From Numida meleagris (Eukaryota > Chordata > Aves > Galliformes > Numididae), in contig NC_034414.1 in the NCBI RefSeq assembly GCF_002078875.1, forward strand, positions 28,962,450-29,026,449: a stretch of DNA of 64,000 bases, written 5' to 3'. Made by a program: the position numbers and the translations under genes. The notes beneath the pieces were generated by a model. That model did not search any database. It was not told the DNA's origin and saw only the letters and a list, made by a program, of their open reading frames with translations. Of this stretch, positions 48,303-61,200 are shown in pieces; the first letter of the stretch is position 1; each line of letters opens with the position of its first letter.

Positions 48303-51019
48303 TCTTTTGACTCCTGCTATATCACGTCTGAGTGAAATGACAGTAACAACTCCTCATCATGTATTATTTCTTTACCACAGAGAAAATTAATTTCTCTTTG
48401 TGAAGTACTCAGTCCTGCACTAGCGAAAACAAACATGGCAAAGACAAGAGCGACTGCACTTGCATAGCCTAAGCAGCCACTGCACGTCCCCTGTAGGATT
48501 CTGATACACAGTCAGTTACGCAGAGCGTGAGCTGAATGGGACTATTTAGGCCACAGAGCTCTAATGGAGAATATGGCCTTGCACAGCTTCTACAGCACTG
48601 TAAACCATACTTTCAGTGATTTAAGCTTTCATGGATTTTAAATGATTAAGCAAAAGCATTACAGTGCACCTTCAAGTGGCCCTTAATAAATAGGTTTTAC
48701 TTAAGAAAAAGGTTTCTTACTGAGTCTACCAGGAAATATTTGCATGTGAAATGAAGACATTTGAATGAAAACAGGTTTGTTTATTTTAGAAGGCACTGCA
48801 GCCACCCACTGCAGGGCAGGGTTTCCAGCACACCAGAAGTGGATGCCAAGGAGCTTCAGGAAGGGAAACAAGAAACAGAACAGGAAATCGAGCAGTTTAG
48901 CTTCTTTTCACATTAATCGCCAAAAGTGGGCAGCACTACTAAAATAATATTGTGTAAGATCTTCTCCTAACCCAGAAAGCTTACTGTTTATTTCCTACCC
49001 CAGTGCTTATGCACAGAAATCCTGAAGCACTGGAAGAAATAACATTAACCCTATATTTATTCAGAAAAATAAAAGTACTCTTCATGAACAGAGTTAGTAG
49101 GTTTAGGACCAAAAAGAAGATGCTATATTCTTATTGTACGTCTCCTTGTACAGAAGCAGCCCTTTTTTTTTTTTCTTTTTCCCCCTGAAATGAAAAATAC
49201 ATATTTTGTGCAGAACCAGTATCAATGCAGCCATTAAGGCAACACCATAGAATTGCCTTGTACAAAAAGCTACATCACCTTTCTAAACAAAATATAGGCA
49301 GAAGTCATATGAAAACAAGGAGATGAGACCCTAGTTTAACATCTCACCTAACAGAGGATGAGATGTGTGCAGCTGTGTTAAAGTCCTTCCGGGAAAGTAT
49401 TTAGGTTCCAAATCAAGAAGGAACATCACCATCTCCTGAGTCATCAGCATTACTTCCTGCCTTTCTGTATGCATGTTCATAGGAAATCTTTCATCTAATA
49501 TTCTTCAAAGCCCAATCCCACTTGGCTAGCAAGCTCAGGCAAAATCCAGCCAACAACAGTATAGGCACAACAAGTTTCAACAAAAATATTTGTTGCAAGA
49601 ACACTCTTTGATTCATTTGCCTTCCTTGGCTGAACCTTGACTACACCCATCCGCATGCACACTCACTGAATGCAGTGGCCATGTCAGAATCCAAGTTGAA
49701 TTTCTGCACTCCTTAGTTACTCCTTCTGGCTTTGAAAACTATCCAGGTGGCTGCACAAGGGGCCACAGAAATTACAGGGAGATACGAGTTGGTGAGAGGA
49801 CTTGCCTGAGAAGCAAAGAAAGGGGAGATACCCACACTCCGCCAGCCCATCCCCATCCGATCTGCCCACAATGTGCTGTTGTAAAAAGCCTGCAATGAAG
49901 CAGGGGATTTGGCACCAACATGGTGTGGAATAGTCATCAGATATTTAAAACAGAGCTGAGAGAACAAAGAAGGGCTTTGTAGTGCAAGGCAGCACTGAAA
50001 ACCCTGAGCCTCAGCCAGCCAGCTTGCATGGAGTGTTTGCTAATGTACACAGTGGAGTGCATTCCTCTCATTTGATTACATGACAGTTTTATATACCAGG
50101 TATGTGCAGAAGGTTTTTCTTAACCCTTTCAGTCCTACACAATTAGTAAATCTAAAAGAGATATGCATTTCTGCCATTTTGTATGTGCATGCAACTTCAG
50201 TCACGGAGGGCTGAGTAAGTGTTGTGGCCAAATGGGTTTGGATGTATATGCTAAAAGTACTCTTATCTATGTTGCTGAAACAACAGAAGCAATTAAACAT
50301 GAAAGAATTGCAAAACTAGTGTGGTCCTTACTGATGCTGTAGTTTTATGTATTTCCCTTAATTTAAGCAGTAATTATAAGAAGGTTTATTTCAAGAACTA
50401 TCATTCACTCCATATTGTAAAATGAAGGATGCAGAGACTGCTCTTACAGCCCCTGCTGTAGACTGTGGAGAAGGCAGACAGGAACCCCCCGTTAGCTAAT
50501 GCCACTTCCTACAGTGCACTGTATTATGCAGTTTGCACAGTACAATGAGAATAGTAAGACGTGCTCTTGTTGGTGTATATCTTGCAAGATCCATTCCTAA
50601 AAAGTGTTGTCTATAATCAGGCAATGCTTTAAGCAGGCAAAAGGACCTCTTGTTTCTGTGGTGTGGTGTACAGATTTAGTGCAGGACCAAGGCATAAATT
50701 TAGAGGGTTTTGGATGCTTTTGTGACAAGTGGCTGATAAGAGCAAAGCAGTCCTACTTTCCTGTTCTGCTAATGCACAAAGTAAATTTCTTAGCCATAAG
50801 TATAATAACACAATTGCGTGTAATTACGTTTTCAGAAGATCTGCTATGGTGTCTTTCAAAGACTCAAAGCTGTAAAGCTATTAAGTTATACAGTTAAAAG
50901 ACTAACTTCTGTTAATTAAAAAATGAGAGACACTGAAAGAGATGACTGTGGTTAAAATCCTCAACAGCTACAAAGTTGCCTGTATTTTTAATATTGCTAA
51001 CACATAGACCAATAATTAA
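48303..51019. other. Unique non-coding sequence
   Basis: No exon or repeat family is recognised. A T12 run interrupted by C lies at 49163-49179. Open frames are short. Confidence 0.4.
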
Positions 51020-51187
51020 GCCCACAGAACCTCTGCAAAGCATTTAACTAGGAATTATTTTCCTGCTTAGCCATCCAAGGTAACAACCAGGAGATGAAAG
51101 CTAAAATATCTTGCCCACCATCTTCATGTCAGAGGTAGGATTAGAATTCAAGAGTTCAGGGCTCCTGCTCTCATACTCCAAGTATGA
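51020..51187 (-). repeat. MIR-like SINE relic, reverse orientation
   Basis: The landmarks are 'aaatatcttgcccaccatct', then 'gtcagaggtaggattagaat' and 'ttcagggctcctgctctcat'. They match the reverse MIR order: 'ttgcccaaggtcacac', 'ggcagagctgggattagaac', 'cccaggtctcctgactcc'. Confidence 0.6.
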
Positions 51188-54035
51188 GTTCCTACTCCTA
51201 TATTCTAAAGGTGTAGTCTAACCTTCAGGTAGAGAGGAAGTGCTTGGGGTGGGTATCTGGAATAAGGTGGACAGAGAGAAAGGAAGGCAGAGGAGGGTGA
51301 AGGTTATTGCAGTGGTGGATAAGTGTACACATGGGCTGGTGCATGGTGAGTGAGAAGTGAGCTAGAATAAAGGCACTGACCTAAGCCTCCACAAGTCTCT
51401 CACAGGTTCCTACTCTAGTGAGTGTGACTTCAGAATTGGTCTCAAAATGGACTGGAGTACATAAAGGACTTCGGAGAATAGTGATGGGAGAAGTTGGGTG
51501 TTCTTGTGCATATCAGCAGGGAGACTCTTGCTGGAATATTTGTACATACTCGAGTTTGTAAAAAATAAGAGAATCATCTCCCAAAACAGAGAACTGATGG
51601 CTAGGCACCACAAGCAGATTAACCAAAAAACACAGATCTCCTTTTCCCAAATTAATACTATTTTCAGTAATTAACGACAGAAAAAATAATATCTTGGCAG
51701 AACCAACTTACAAAGAGAAAGCACTTTTTGAAGTTTTCATCCAAATTCTGATAGTAACAGTTTTAAACTGTTATTAGTTGTGACATCCTTCTTTGGAAAG
51801 CAGAAGAGAATGCTGCTTTTCTAGGGGTATAAAGGAACTGGACACAGCATGGAGGTTCCTACGGGAAAGTCAGATGTTTCGTGAAATGCACTGCAGATGA
51901 TACATTCAGACAAGTATCAGTATTCTGTTTCTGGAACCAAGAATTATTCTTAATTACTTATTCTACTGCTAGACTGTGTAACTTGGAAATAATGTGACAG
52001 TTTGGAAAGAGAAATATTTTCTGTTATGGAAATTTGTCTTTAACCATGAGGAAAGGGGCAGGAAGTACTCAGATTATAGGACTTCTCAGCAGCCTTTAGC
52101 TCTAATGATCACAAGATGCGGCTGTCTCAGTTTAACGCTCATCTGTATGTGAATATAAAAAAACTAGACTTGTCTCACATTCCTTCTCCTCCCATGATAA
52201 CTGGAGACACTTCTGCAACCACAGAGGCCCACAGTCTTCCCCATACCATTAGATAAGTATAAATGTGTGAGACACAGCACCTCTGAATGCCAGGAGAGTA
52301 TTTGTGACGCCTATCTATATACTGTCTTCACTTCACAAAATGATAGCACTACTTCCCATCCAACCGAATTCCTAAGCTCAAATAAAAGGTGAAGATAAAC
52401 CCTGTTGCTTAGTCAAACAGAAAAAAAAAATATACAGACAATGTTGGCAGAAGAGGTGAAATTTTAGACACGCTAGCAATTATCATGCTGTATCGAAAGA
52501 ACAGACTGCTGCTACGGTGACACAGAACATCAAGGTCTCTCCTCATGCCTCCCTGATGTAGGATACACAAACAGTTGCAACAGCAAAAAAAAGTTGATCT
52601 AGATGGTGACTCTTACGGAACGTGGCCCCATCGGGATGTCCGAGGCCACGCACAAGTCAGCGACCAACTCTGAGGACGGGGACGCAGTGCAAACTGCACC
52701 TTTTTAGCCACAAACTTTACTTTCTGTAGTAGCTGCATTTGGGAGGACTTAAAGAGGTTAGAATTCATGTCCCATGCAGCACTTTGTTTGCCAAACAACA
52801 AACCCAGTTCCCTCTGCACAAATGACTGTGCAGATTACCTGCTCAGTTCAAGACCTTCAGATATTTCCAGGGAGATGAATGTGAGAAATTTGGCACGTGA
52901 AAGGGATGAATGTTCAGAACTGCCTTAGGGAAGGGTCTAGCAGCGGCCATAAATCTCAGTGTCTTCAGGAAAATCCTTTGCACTTCTGTACAGTGCGCTT
53001 TAAAAAATAATTAACTTGGAAGACATGGATCTGTACACACTACTATGTCAAAAGAGAAAGCAGAAATTTGAATGAGAAATGAAGCTGATCATTACAACAG
53101 CGTGCTTTATATTAAGGTGATGAAGGCCAGAAAGAAAAACAAAGCAGAAAAAAAAGATCGTCGCTTAAAAAAATGTTACTGTATCAAGTTATAAGTATTG
53201 TGAATGGCTGAAATTAGCAAACACAGCAGTTTTCTTTTAACATCACATGTGGTCTACACAACACCTGATCCTGCCAAGAACATCCCTGGTTGCGCAGCAA
53301 TAAAGTAATGAATGAACAGTGCTGGGAATGGCGTTGGTTAAACTCTACATGGGAATCAGTAGACGGAACACATAACACTGTGGCTTTCTGAGTTCTACAA
53401 AATAATGGAAATGGCATCATTTTCCCCCCTCTTTGTGGAGTAATGGAACAGTAGATAAACTGTGCAAAACCACAGCTAAATATTTAGAACCCACAAGGAA
53501 AAAGTCCTTTTAACAGATATAGTTATTTCGCTTACAGGCTGGGAAGGAAGAGAGAGACAGAGGGTTTGTTATTGTTATTTCTATTTTTAAATACATACAA
53601 GATGCTCAGATATTATGTGGATAGAGGCTACGTGAACACCAAAAGAAAGAGGGGTAGGTATTTTTTCCAACAGATTCTCATACCATTATAGTGGTCATCA
53701 GGGCTTCAACCTTTAGCTGCGCTTTTTCCAATCAAGACATCTGTAAATGTCTCAAAACTATTTCAAAAACCAATGGAAATAATGCAATATAAAACATAAC
53801 CTTCTGGCTATGTGGAGATATGATGAGTATCTGGAATTCCCACAGATTTCCTCTAAAATGACTATGTTCACTACCTGTACCTTACCCGCTGTCACACAAT
53901 TATCATTTTTCACTTAAAGAATGCTCAAAGATGGCTTTCTGATATTAAAATATAAGATATAGGCTGACAGGGAAATGTATTCTAAAGTTTGCAAATGGTC
54001 TCGAATTCACTAAGTTATTACATTATTTAATACCC
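51188..54035. other. Unique AT-rich non-coding sequence
   Basis: No exon, RNA gene or repeat family is recognised. Short homopolymer runs and small open frames only. Confidence 0.4.
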
Positions 54036-54130
54036 TGTATTTCAGTTTCCCCATCTGTAAAATATTTAATTTGATATCACATTTACTCACAAGGACTACC
54101 ATGAGGCTAAAGAATGTTTTAAAAATATTT
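54036..54130 (+). repeat. MIR-like SINE 3' half
   Basis: 'tttcagtttccccatctgta' followed by 'aaata' is an almost unmodified MIR core. Then 'catttactcacaaggactac' and 'catgaggctaaagaatg' correspond to 'ctacctcatagggttgttgtgaggattaaatg'. This is the clearest MIR block in the window. Confidence 0.7.
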
Positions 54131-54774
54131 AAAGACGACTAAAAAGTATGGGAAAATTGTGATTTGACACACAAGTGAAAATAAAAGGGGAAATGGGAAA
54201 TACACAGGAAAGGAATCTAAGGTTATCTTCACACACCAGGACAGAGACTGACAATATATCATACACACAAATCTCGAGTCCCCAAACTTCTAGCCTCTGT
54301 TGAGCATACGCTAGATTTTGCAACTAAAAAATCATAAAAATGAGTTAATTAATTGCACCGCACAGTCCAGCATGAAGATTTATTTGATACATTCTCTACA
54401 GCATTTTGCATTGCTGGCTACCAGCTTCAACACCTCACAGCTTATGCCTCAGTGATGAGGCAAGGCACCTGGAATTTGAAGTCTTCATTGATTTTGGATC
54501 CAATCTACTGTCCAGAACATGTAAGTTTCTGCAGCAGATGAGGATTGGGAATTCAAAAAATGAAGCACCTTTTTAAGATACGTGCTGCTGCAACTGAAAT
54601 CAGCTTTGCTCAGAAATCAAGTCTGAGAAAGTCCTACCACTGTGCATTTCAGTCGCTTTCACTGAAGGATCTTTTCACTCACATTAGCTAACTCAGGTCT
54701 TAAACAACATTTGGGTTTGTATCACTGATCCTGTTTCATGCCCCAGTATGACAGAATGTACAGCAAGTTAGGTG
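54131..54774. other. Unique spacer between MIR relics
   Basis: No exon, RNA gene or repeat family is recognised. Confidence 0.4.
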
Positions 54775-54850
54775 ATTTTCACATTTATATAAAAAAAACT
54801 GAGAAACAAAGCTGGGATGAGGATCTGGGAGTCCTACCTCCCACCCTGAC
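54775..54850 (-). repeat. Possible MIR-like SINE relic, reverse orientation
   Basis: 'aaactgagaaacaaagctgg' followed by 'gatgaggatctgggagtcct' and 'acctcccac' resembles the two outer parts of a reverse MIR (aaactgagg ... agctgggattagaacccaggagtcctgactccca) with the middle deleted. Confidence 0.4.
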
Positions 54851-55299
54851 ACAACTGACAACCATCATCCAGTGCTGCAGTGCTAGCTAAGCTTGTCTGG
54901 CCCAGTTATAACGAAAGGAAGAAAGGATTTTTCACTAGGAATTTGGAGTATTTTCTCATTATAACCAACCAGCATGACCAGGAAAAGAGCCCTGATGCAA
55001 TCTGCAGGTCTAGTTTCTCACTCCCCCACTGGCATGACCTGAATATGATGCAGGGGCCACAAGCCCTGCTAAGAAGGGACGGAGAATCTGCAAAAACAGA
55101 TCTTGTCTGCCGAGTCTGGTGACCTGCCTTCGGCACTGCCCGGTAATTCAGGGTTCAGAGAAAAGCAAATAAACAAACACAAAATGGCCCCTGCCTATGG
55201 TGCAGGAGCAAGGGGATTGGCTTCCCCTCATCTGCCACCAGCTTTTCCAGTGAGAACTCTGCCTTCCATCTTGCTCCTGAGGCCAAAACCGGAGCGGGA
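54851..55299. other. Unique non-coding sequence
   Basis: No repeat family or exon is recognised. Confidence 0.35.
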
Positions 55300-55640
55300 C
55301 AGGCATCATTTGATATCTCGAAGATGGAGATGTGTGCTGTGGGAAGAGGACGGCGCCGGGGGGAGGTCAGCAGGCGGAGGCTTAACATACTTCTCCTCAG
55401 CACTGCACTCGGTGCAGGGTATTGATTACTGCCCTCAACAAAAGCCACTCATCGGAGGGGGATTTTCTGCTTTCCTCTCATGATCACCCTCGACATTAAA
55501 GCCGCAGCCAATGGGCCTTGTCCTGGAGCAGGCACAGCAGGAATAATCCCGCAAGGTCAGGAGAGAAGGGCAGAGGCCGAAGGGCAGGGAAGGTCAGCGC
55601 CAGGCATGCACAAGTCGCTGGAGCGGGCAAAAGGTCTCCT
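55300..55640. promoter_or_regulatory. Weak CpG-enriched patch with CCAAT box
   Basis: CpG density is locally raised ('gacggcgccggggggagg' near 55348-55366, more at 55490-55630), and a 'gccaatggg' CCAAT-type motif sits near 55507-55515. This could be a minor promoter or enhancer. The open frames crossing it (55103-55483 and 55480-55977) show no recognisable domain and no clear splice structure, so a gene start is not supported. Confidence 0.2.
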
Positions 55641-58040
55641 CCTTGGTCCCTCAAGCCCTCCTGCTGGAAACTTAAGCTGCACTTTGGGAGACCCAGGGAA
55701 CAGGCTCACGGCAACCTGGAGTAATGGCCAGCTGACAGCGTCTGTGCTGGGGTCGGCGAGCAGGGGGAGGAAAGAACCCTGTGCTCCATACCCACATATG
55801 TGGTCACACTGTGTTCAGCTTGCAAAAGTGGTGCCTCAGCACGTTTGTGGTTTCTTGTGCAATGAAAAGTTGCACTCAGATAGCGAGCAAGGAGATTCCA
55901 ACCAAAGCAGTACAACAGAAGTGAAAACACTGTCAAGGTTTTGCCTGCTGAAGGCTTGTGTGCACCTTTTCCAATAGAAAGATAAAACAACGCGAAGTCA
56001 CAGTGCAAAATTTTGCAAGGCGCTCAGAAGTCCTCAGCAGTGTCTCTTACTCTGCCATGGACTTATTCAGCTTAATTCCTCTTTCATGCCTGTCACAAGT
56101 CTGAGAGGATCTGCTTAGTTAATGACACTGCACCCCTTGGCAACAGTCACAGGAGACAGACAGACCCACTCTGTGACTCTGGCTCTTGGTCCTGCTGTTC
56201 CTACAGTGGCAATACAGTCAGTCACATACGGTGGGTGCGCTCCTTCCTCTGCTTTCAGCCCTGCTGTGAGCTTGAGAAAGCTGTGTGGGAACAAGGGGGA
56301 GAGGGATCCTAAAGTCCATGCACAGACCAGGGTCTCAAATGAGAGTCACTGATGTATTCTTTCATCTCCAATTTGATGCGATCTAGTCTCCCTTCTCTGT
56401 CACTGATTTTCTTGTTCTTTTTCAGTTCAGCACGAATAACAATAGAACTGAATTTTCCCAGCAGAGTTTGCAGAGGTCAGATACATAGTTCAGCCTCCTC
56501 TTCCCTTGTCATCCACTCCTTCCACCTGGCTGCTTGTTTGGCCTTGTCGCACACCCTGCTGCACAGTCTGTTTTCTACAACTGCGTGAGACTTGGGTCAT
56601 GGTAAGAGCCTGAGGCCTTCCTTACAGCTCCTGTACAACTCAGCCATTGCTTGTAACTGAGCACAATACAGAGAAGGGATGCAGTGTTTCATCTAAAGTT
56701 AGTTTCAGTAAGAGAGGCCAGGCAGAAGGGAACATAGGTTTGTGTTCTAGATCCTGCCAATATTCTGTTCCCAGAAAAACTCATTCAGAAGAAAGCTAAA
56801 AAAGTGAGTGTACCTAGCCAGTTGTAAAATGGGAGTAGGCAGAAAGATTCCTCTTTTCCTTCCTTGACAGGACAGCCAAAGACATGCTATTACACTGAGA
56901 ACTTTTCTGCTGTAAATGTGAGCCTCTTTTTTCCCCATCTGATCTTACTTATCTCACCATGGTTTCTGGCCTGTAGTGGGGAAACAAGAATTTAATTTAG
57001 ATATGATGTTTGGATCTGTAAGCAAACTTTCTTAGAAAACAGAGATGTTTGGTTTTGTGTGTGTTTTGATTTAACCCATTGTTATGCCATGTGTATGCCA
57101 TTTGAAATCTGAATACTTTTGACTCTCCCAAAAGTTAGAGGCCTGGGTCTGTTGTTTCATCTTTAGCAGAAGAAGAAACAGAAAGAAAATAAAAATAAGA
57201 AAGGGAGGATAAAAAAGGAAGTTTTACAGAACACCTTCCAGAAGGCTGCTGCTAAATCTCACAAGAATGTGCTATCTGCAGTTTTGAAATCTCATCTCTC
57301 AAGATACTATAGGTCCTCATTATGGAAGTGCTAATTTCCAGGATGAGAAGTTGGGACACAAACTCATTCCCAATACAGTCAAGCTCACTGTAACTTTCCA
57401 TCATTTTGATCATCCAAAGAGACAGAACTTAAGCTTTTTCCTGAATTAATCTTTTACCCTGGACAAAGCAGTCCAAAGAAGCAAACTGGCTGCAGAGGAT
57501 CCAGAAACTGCATAGGCTGAAAGAGGAAAACACCTAGTACTACCTTTTCCTCCAAATGTGCACGTGCACTGCTTATTTTGGGCAAGAGTGACTTAGGATC
57601 TGAAGATATTTTCTGGCATGTTTTTAATCACCATGCTTTTTAATTACTGCATTTTGTTGAAATGAGTCACAGTGTTTTACCTTTTCCTCCCATGCTGGGA
57701 CTATTTGCTATGTCAATTTGTGTAGCTTAGAAAAACATATGCACATCCTCTGAGCTGGGGCTGGCACCATAATGCAAGGTCGATTTTGGCTCCATCCACT
57801 TGGCAGTTGGTGAAGGCAGAAGCAATGGGGTACAGGTTGTAAGGGCCTGCAGCGTGCCTTCACTGTATTGAGAGAATTCCCAGCAGACACCTCTACCCGG
57901 CTAATGGGACGTGGGGCAACTCTGACCTCAAAAGTAATGTGTCCCACCAACATCCACCTCTCAGTCCTCTCACAGCCATCCCACTATGGAGGGTAAGAGG
58001 GATCCTGGGCCATTCTCTCCTGAGCAATTTCAGGGAAAGG
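55641..58040. other. Unique non-coding sequence
   Basis: No exon is accepted here. A 12-bp palindrome (ccacatatgtgg) lies at 55792-55803, and a purine-rich run at about 57165-57225. A minus-strand open frame at 57708-57953 has an Ile/Val-rich start but no acceptor or known domain. Confidence 0.4.
58035..58040. repeat. Left target-site duplication of the solo LTR
   Basis: gaaagg, identical to 58251-58256 on the other side of the LTR; the two copies show no mismatch. Confidence 0.85.
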
Positions 58041-58250
58041 TGTGGGAGAAGATGGGCGGCGCCTGCGTGCACCAGGGGAGGGTTCTAGGGTCACGGGTAT
58101 CCGGGGCGGTCGCGTGTACGGGTATAAGTAGCCTTGTTGCGCAGCATTAAATTGGCATTTCGGCGCTACATACCGTGTATGTGTCCCATATGCCCCTGCA
58201 TGCGGAGGTGCAGACGGAAGGGAAGCCTTAGTACGTTGTCGTAGACAACA
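58041..58250 (+). mobile_element. Solo proviral LTR, alpharetrovirus/EAV-like
   Basis: The element is 210 bp, begins TGTGGG and ends CAACA, and is flanked by a perfect 6-bp direct repeat gaaagg (58035-58040 and 58251-58256). Six-base target duplications with TG...CA ends are typical of alpharetroviral integration. Inside are a TATA box (TATAAG, 58123-58128), an ATTAAA poly(A) signal (58146-58151) followed by 'ggcatttcggcg' and a GT-rich stretch, and a U5-like tail. This spacing matches the U3-R-U5 order. It holds about 17 CpGs in a CpG-poor neighbourhood, suggesting limited age. No gag, pol or env sequence is attached, so the provirus was lost by LTR-LTR recombination. Family naming (EAV-like) is inference. 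Confidence 0.85.
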
Positions 58251-58256
58251 GAAAGG
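58251..58256. repeat. Right target-site duplication of the solo LTR
   Basis: gaaagg, identical to 58035-58040. Together they define the element's ends to the base. Confidence 0.85.
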
Positions 58257-61200
58257 ACTGGGCTCTGGCCCTCTGCCCCACGTCAGCACCAGGAGCCAAG
58301 CCTGCCACCCTTGTCATTTCTGTCATTCCAGCCTCCACTTCAGAGTGGCTCTGCATGTGTGCTCAAAGCTGCACTTCTTGACCTCATCTTGCTTTTCAGT
58401 TCTCCTCATCCTCTGCACAAATAACTCCACTGTGTCAACAGTGGTTCAAGTGAAAGGAGGAATTTCAAGAGAGGGAGGACACTGCCGATATGCACCCAGC
58501 CCAAGACACATCTGTCAAGCTCTACAGCCTTGAGCCAGCTGGCCTGGACAAGGTAGAGAAGGAAGGAGTCCTATGCCAACACACTGCCCACATTTGATTT
58601 CCGAGGAAAAAAGCCTTTAATGTGACAACACAGGGTAATACCTCCTGCTTCCACACAACCTGTGCCACTGTCCAGCTTTGATCAGTGCCTTGACTAGAAC
58701 GTACAACGTTCAGTGTATGCTTAGCCCTCAGCTACTCGGCCCCTCAAGTCAGTCCTGGAAGAAAAGAAAAAGCCAGACACATCCACTTACACTGTTCTGC
58801 TGCTTTCCACAGAGCCTGAATTTGACAACCATCTGTGGCCTCCTCCAGAATTGGGCAGCTGTCTTGTCCCTGACCTCGGTTGTGAGTCCAGTGTCGTCGC
58901 TGCCTCCACTTGAGCCTTCTGAAGCTGTATTCTTGCCCTCTGAGCCTGGGACTGTCTACAGACACCTAACAGTGCTGAGTAAGGGGCTTCCATGCTGGAG
59001 ACTCCACAACTCAGGACAGGAGCTGCACTGTTGCAGTAACAACATTGTTCAGACCTCTAACCTCTCTGACTACATGAAATCAGCATGGTGAAGACATCTG
59101 GTAAAAAAGTAGCACTTTGGTAAAATACCTCCCATCCTCACCAAGCATTAAGGACACTCAGCCCCTTTGGAAGGTTCACCCATGGGTCCACATGTTCTAC
59201 AGCTATGTGCCACAACATGGTCCCCTTCTTTTTTGGGAATTAGAGCCTGAAGAGGTCAGGAGCTCCTATCACACCAAATGAAGCTGTGGCAGACAGTTCG
59301 AAATTATTAATGTCTCTTAATACTAAGTGCACTCAGGAACCAATTCAGCCTGCAGCACGCAGGCTGTGCAACAACAGGGTCCCAAAGGGGTTTCAGAAAC
59401 AAATCCCACTAAGGAGTCTGAAGCAGTAATTCTGTTTGCACTGACACTTTTATCTCTCGCATTGACAGAGGATACACATGGTCTTGAATCCCTGCACTTG
59501 CAAGCGCATCCACCCCTCTCTTGCTGTTTCAGGTACTTCCCTGGGAGAGAGACAGCTGTCCAAGCCAAAAGCTTCATTTTATACACATCCAAGAAGACAG
59601 TTTTTCAGTTCAGGAGGAGACTGGAAACTTTCAGTTATATGGCAAGAGCATCACACCTCCACATCCACAGTCTGACTTGTGTAAGGATTCTCATTCTGTC
59701 ATTGTAAAGACTGCAATTCATTAACATAGCTCTGCTATGCACAGTTTGATATTTATCTTTAACCACATCCCTTTAAAACTAACCTTACTGACAGCTTATT
59801 TCTGTAAGCTTCCATTTTACTTTTCATTTAGTTTCATTCCTGTATGACTGTGGTAGCTCCTAGCACTGGCTCCTCTGGCTACAGACCACTGGCACAACTG
59901 GCTCACAGACAGCAACTCTGACTTGGATGATGTGCTAAAAGGTTCTTGTTTGCATGCAGTTTCAATTTTGTTTCAAGAGGAACTGATGCTGACTTTTTGC
60001 TCCTGTTTCAGCATTTGGCAGAACCACATAATTTTTGTATGTTGTAGGAAACAGGAAGAAAGTTTTAACTTCAACTGCTTAGGCTGTACATGCACAAACA
60101 ACACGCATAAAGCGTGTGCTACTCCTGTTCATCTACTCCACACCTCATTTCTTCTGTTCTCTTAACTCTTCTGGGAATGTATTTCTCTCACTTCTGCTCA
60201 TCTCTCTCCCACACTCATAGGCATGCACTGATTTGTTATTGCTAGGTCACTTGTGATTACAGGTCTGGATACACTAGTTTATTGCAGGGTTGTCTCTGGT
60301 TTGATAGGCTGTTTGCTGTTTTGTTATTACAGTGCTAAACCTCATTCTCCCTGTCTTCCAGGTCACTATCTTTCACACAAACACACAAATCACCACAACA
60401 TATTTATTTTGAAACGACAAACACAAAAATTGCATTGGAGTCTGCAAACAATTTGGAAGAGAATGAGGGAAAAAGAAAAGGCTATGGGTCCTGGAAATGC
60501 CAGCCTCCACGCCCTGCCTGACTCCTCTGAGTGGCTGACATTTTTTCTGTGAGTGGAGTGTAAAGCTTCAAGTGCTGCAAAAGCTGCATGTCCATTTGCT
60601 TTGCTTGGCTGCAGAAGCCCAGGCGCAGCAGATTGATCTGGGAAGCTGTTAGTTAGGGTTGGGGAAAACCACCGGCCCTTTTGGCTGTACAAACACTGGC
60701 AATAGCTGTTATGAGTTAGATTTGGTCCCCTAGAGCAACAGGCACGAAGAACTGAAAATCTCTCAAAATTATTCTTGGTGTATTTACACTTATCAAACAT
60801 AACAGCAAAAACTCTCAAACCAAGAAATGTATTTTGAGTCCCTTCCAAAAAGGAGGGGATTTCAAAACCAAAACTACACCTATCCTCCCAGCAGACAGAA
60901 TTTCTGATCTATTTTGAAAAGTCCTAGGTATACCCTCACTGCATTCCTCCTCCTCCCCCGCCCACCAAAGAAAGTTAAGACAAACTTCTGGGCTTAGCTT
61001 AAAAGCCACAAAACTTCCTCCATGTATGTATGCTCCAGCTCTACTGCAGATATTTGGAGTTACATAAAACCGGGCAGTTAGTGATTCTGGCAGCTGAAAA
61101 ATTAGAAAGTTCAGGGGCTGAGGAGGGCGTGGGCTGAGCTGAAGTTTTCCAGAGCGCCAAACCAGATGGAGCTGAGGAAAAATGCTTCTCTCTCGAGGCT

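Noticed and set aside
57708..57953. Minus-strand frame starting with an Ile/Val-rich beta-like stretch
   Set aside because: No splice acceptor in front, no recognised domain, and composition becomes random after about 40 residues.
59327..59707. Frame with a hydrophobic run, then 'PPLSCCFRYF', superficially like a CC chemokine
   Set aside because: The third and fourth conserved cysteines are absent, spacing after the Cys pair does not fit, and a splice-acceptor-like site cuts through the motif. Similarity is judged coincidental.
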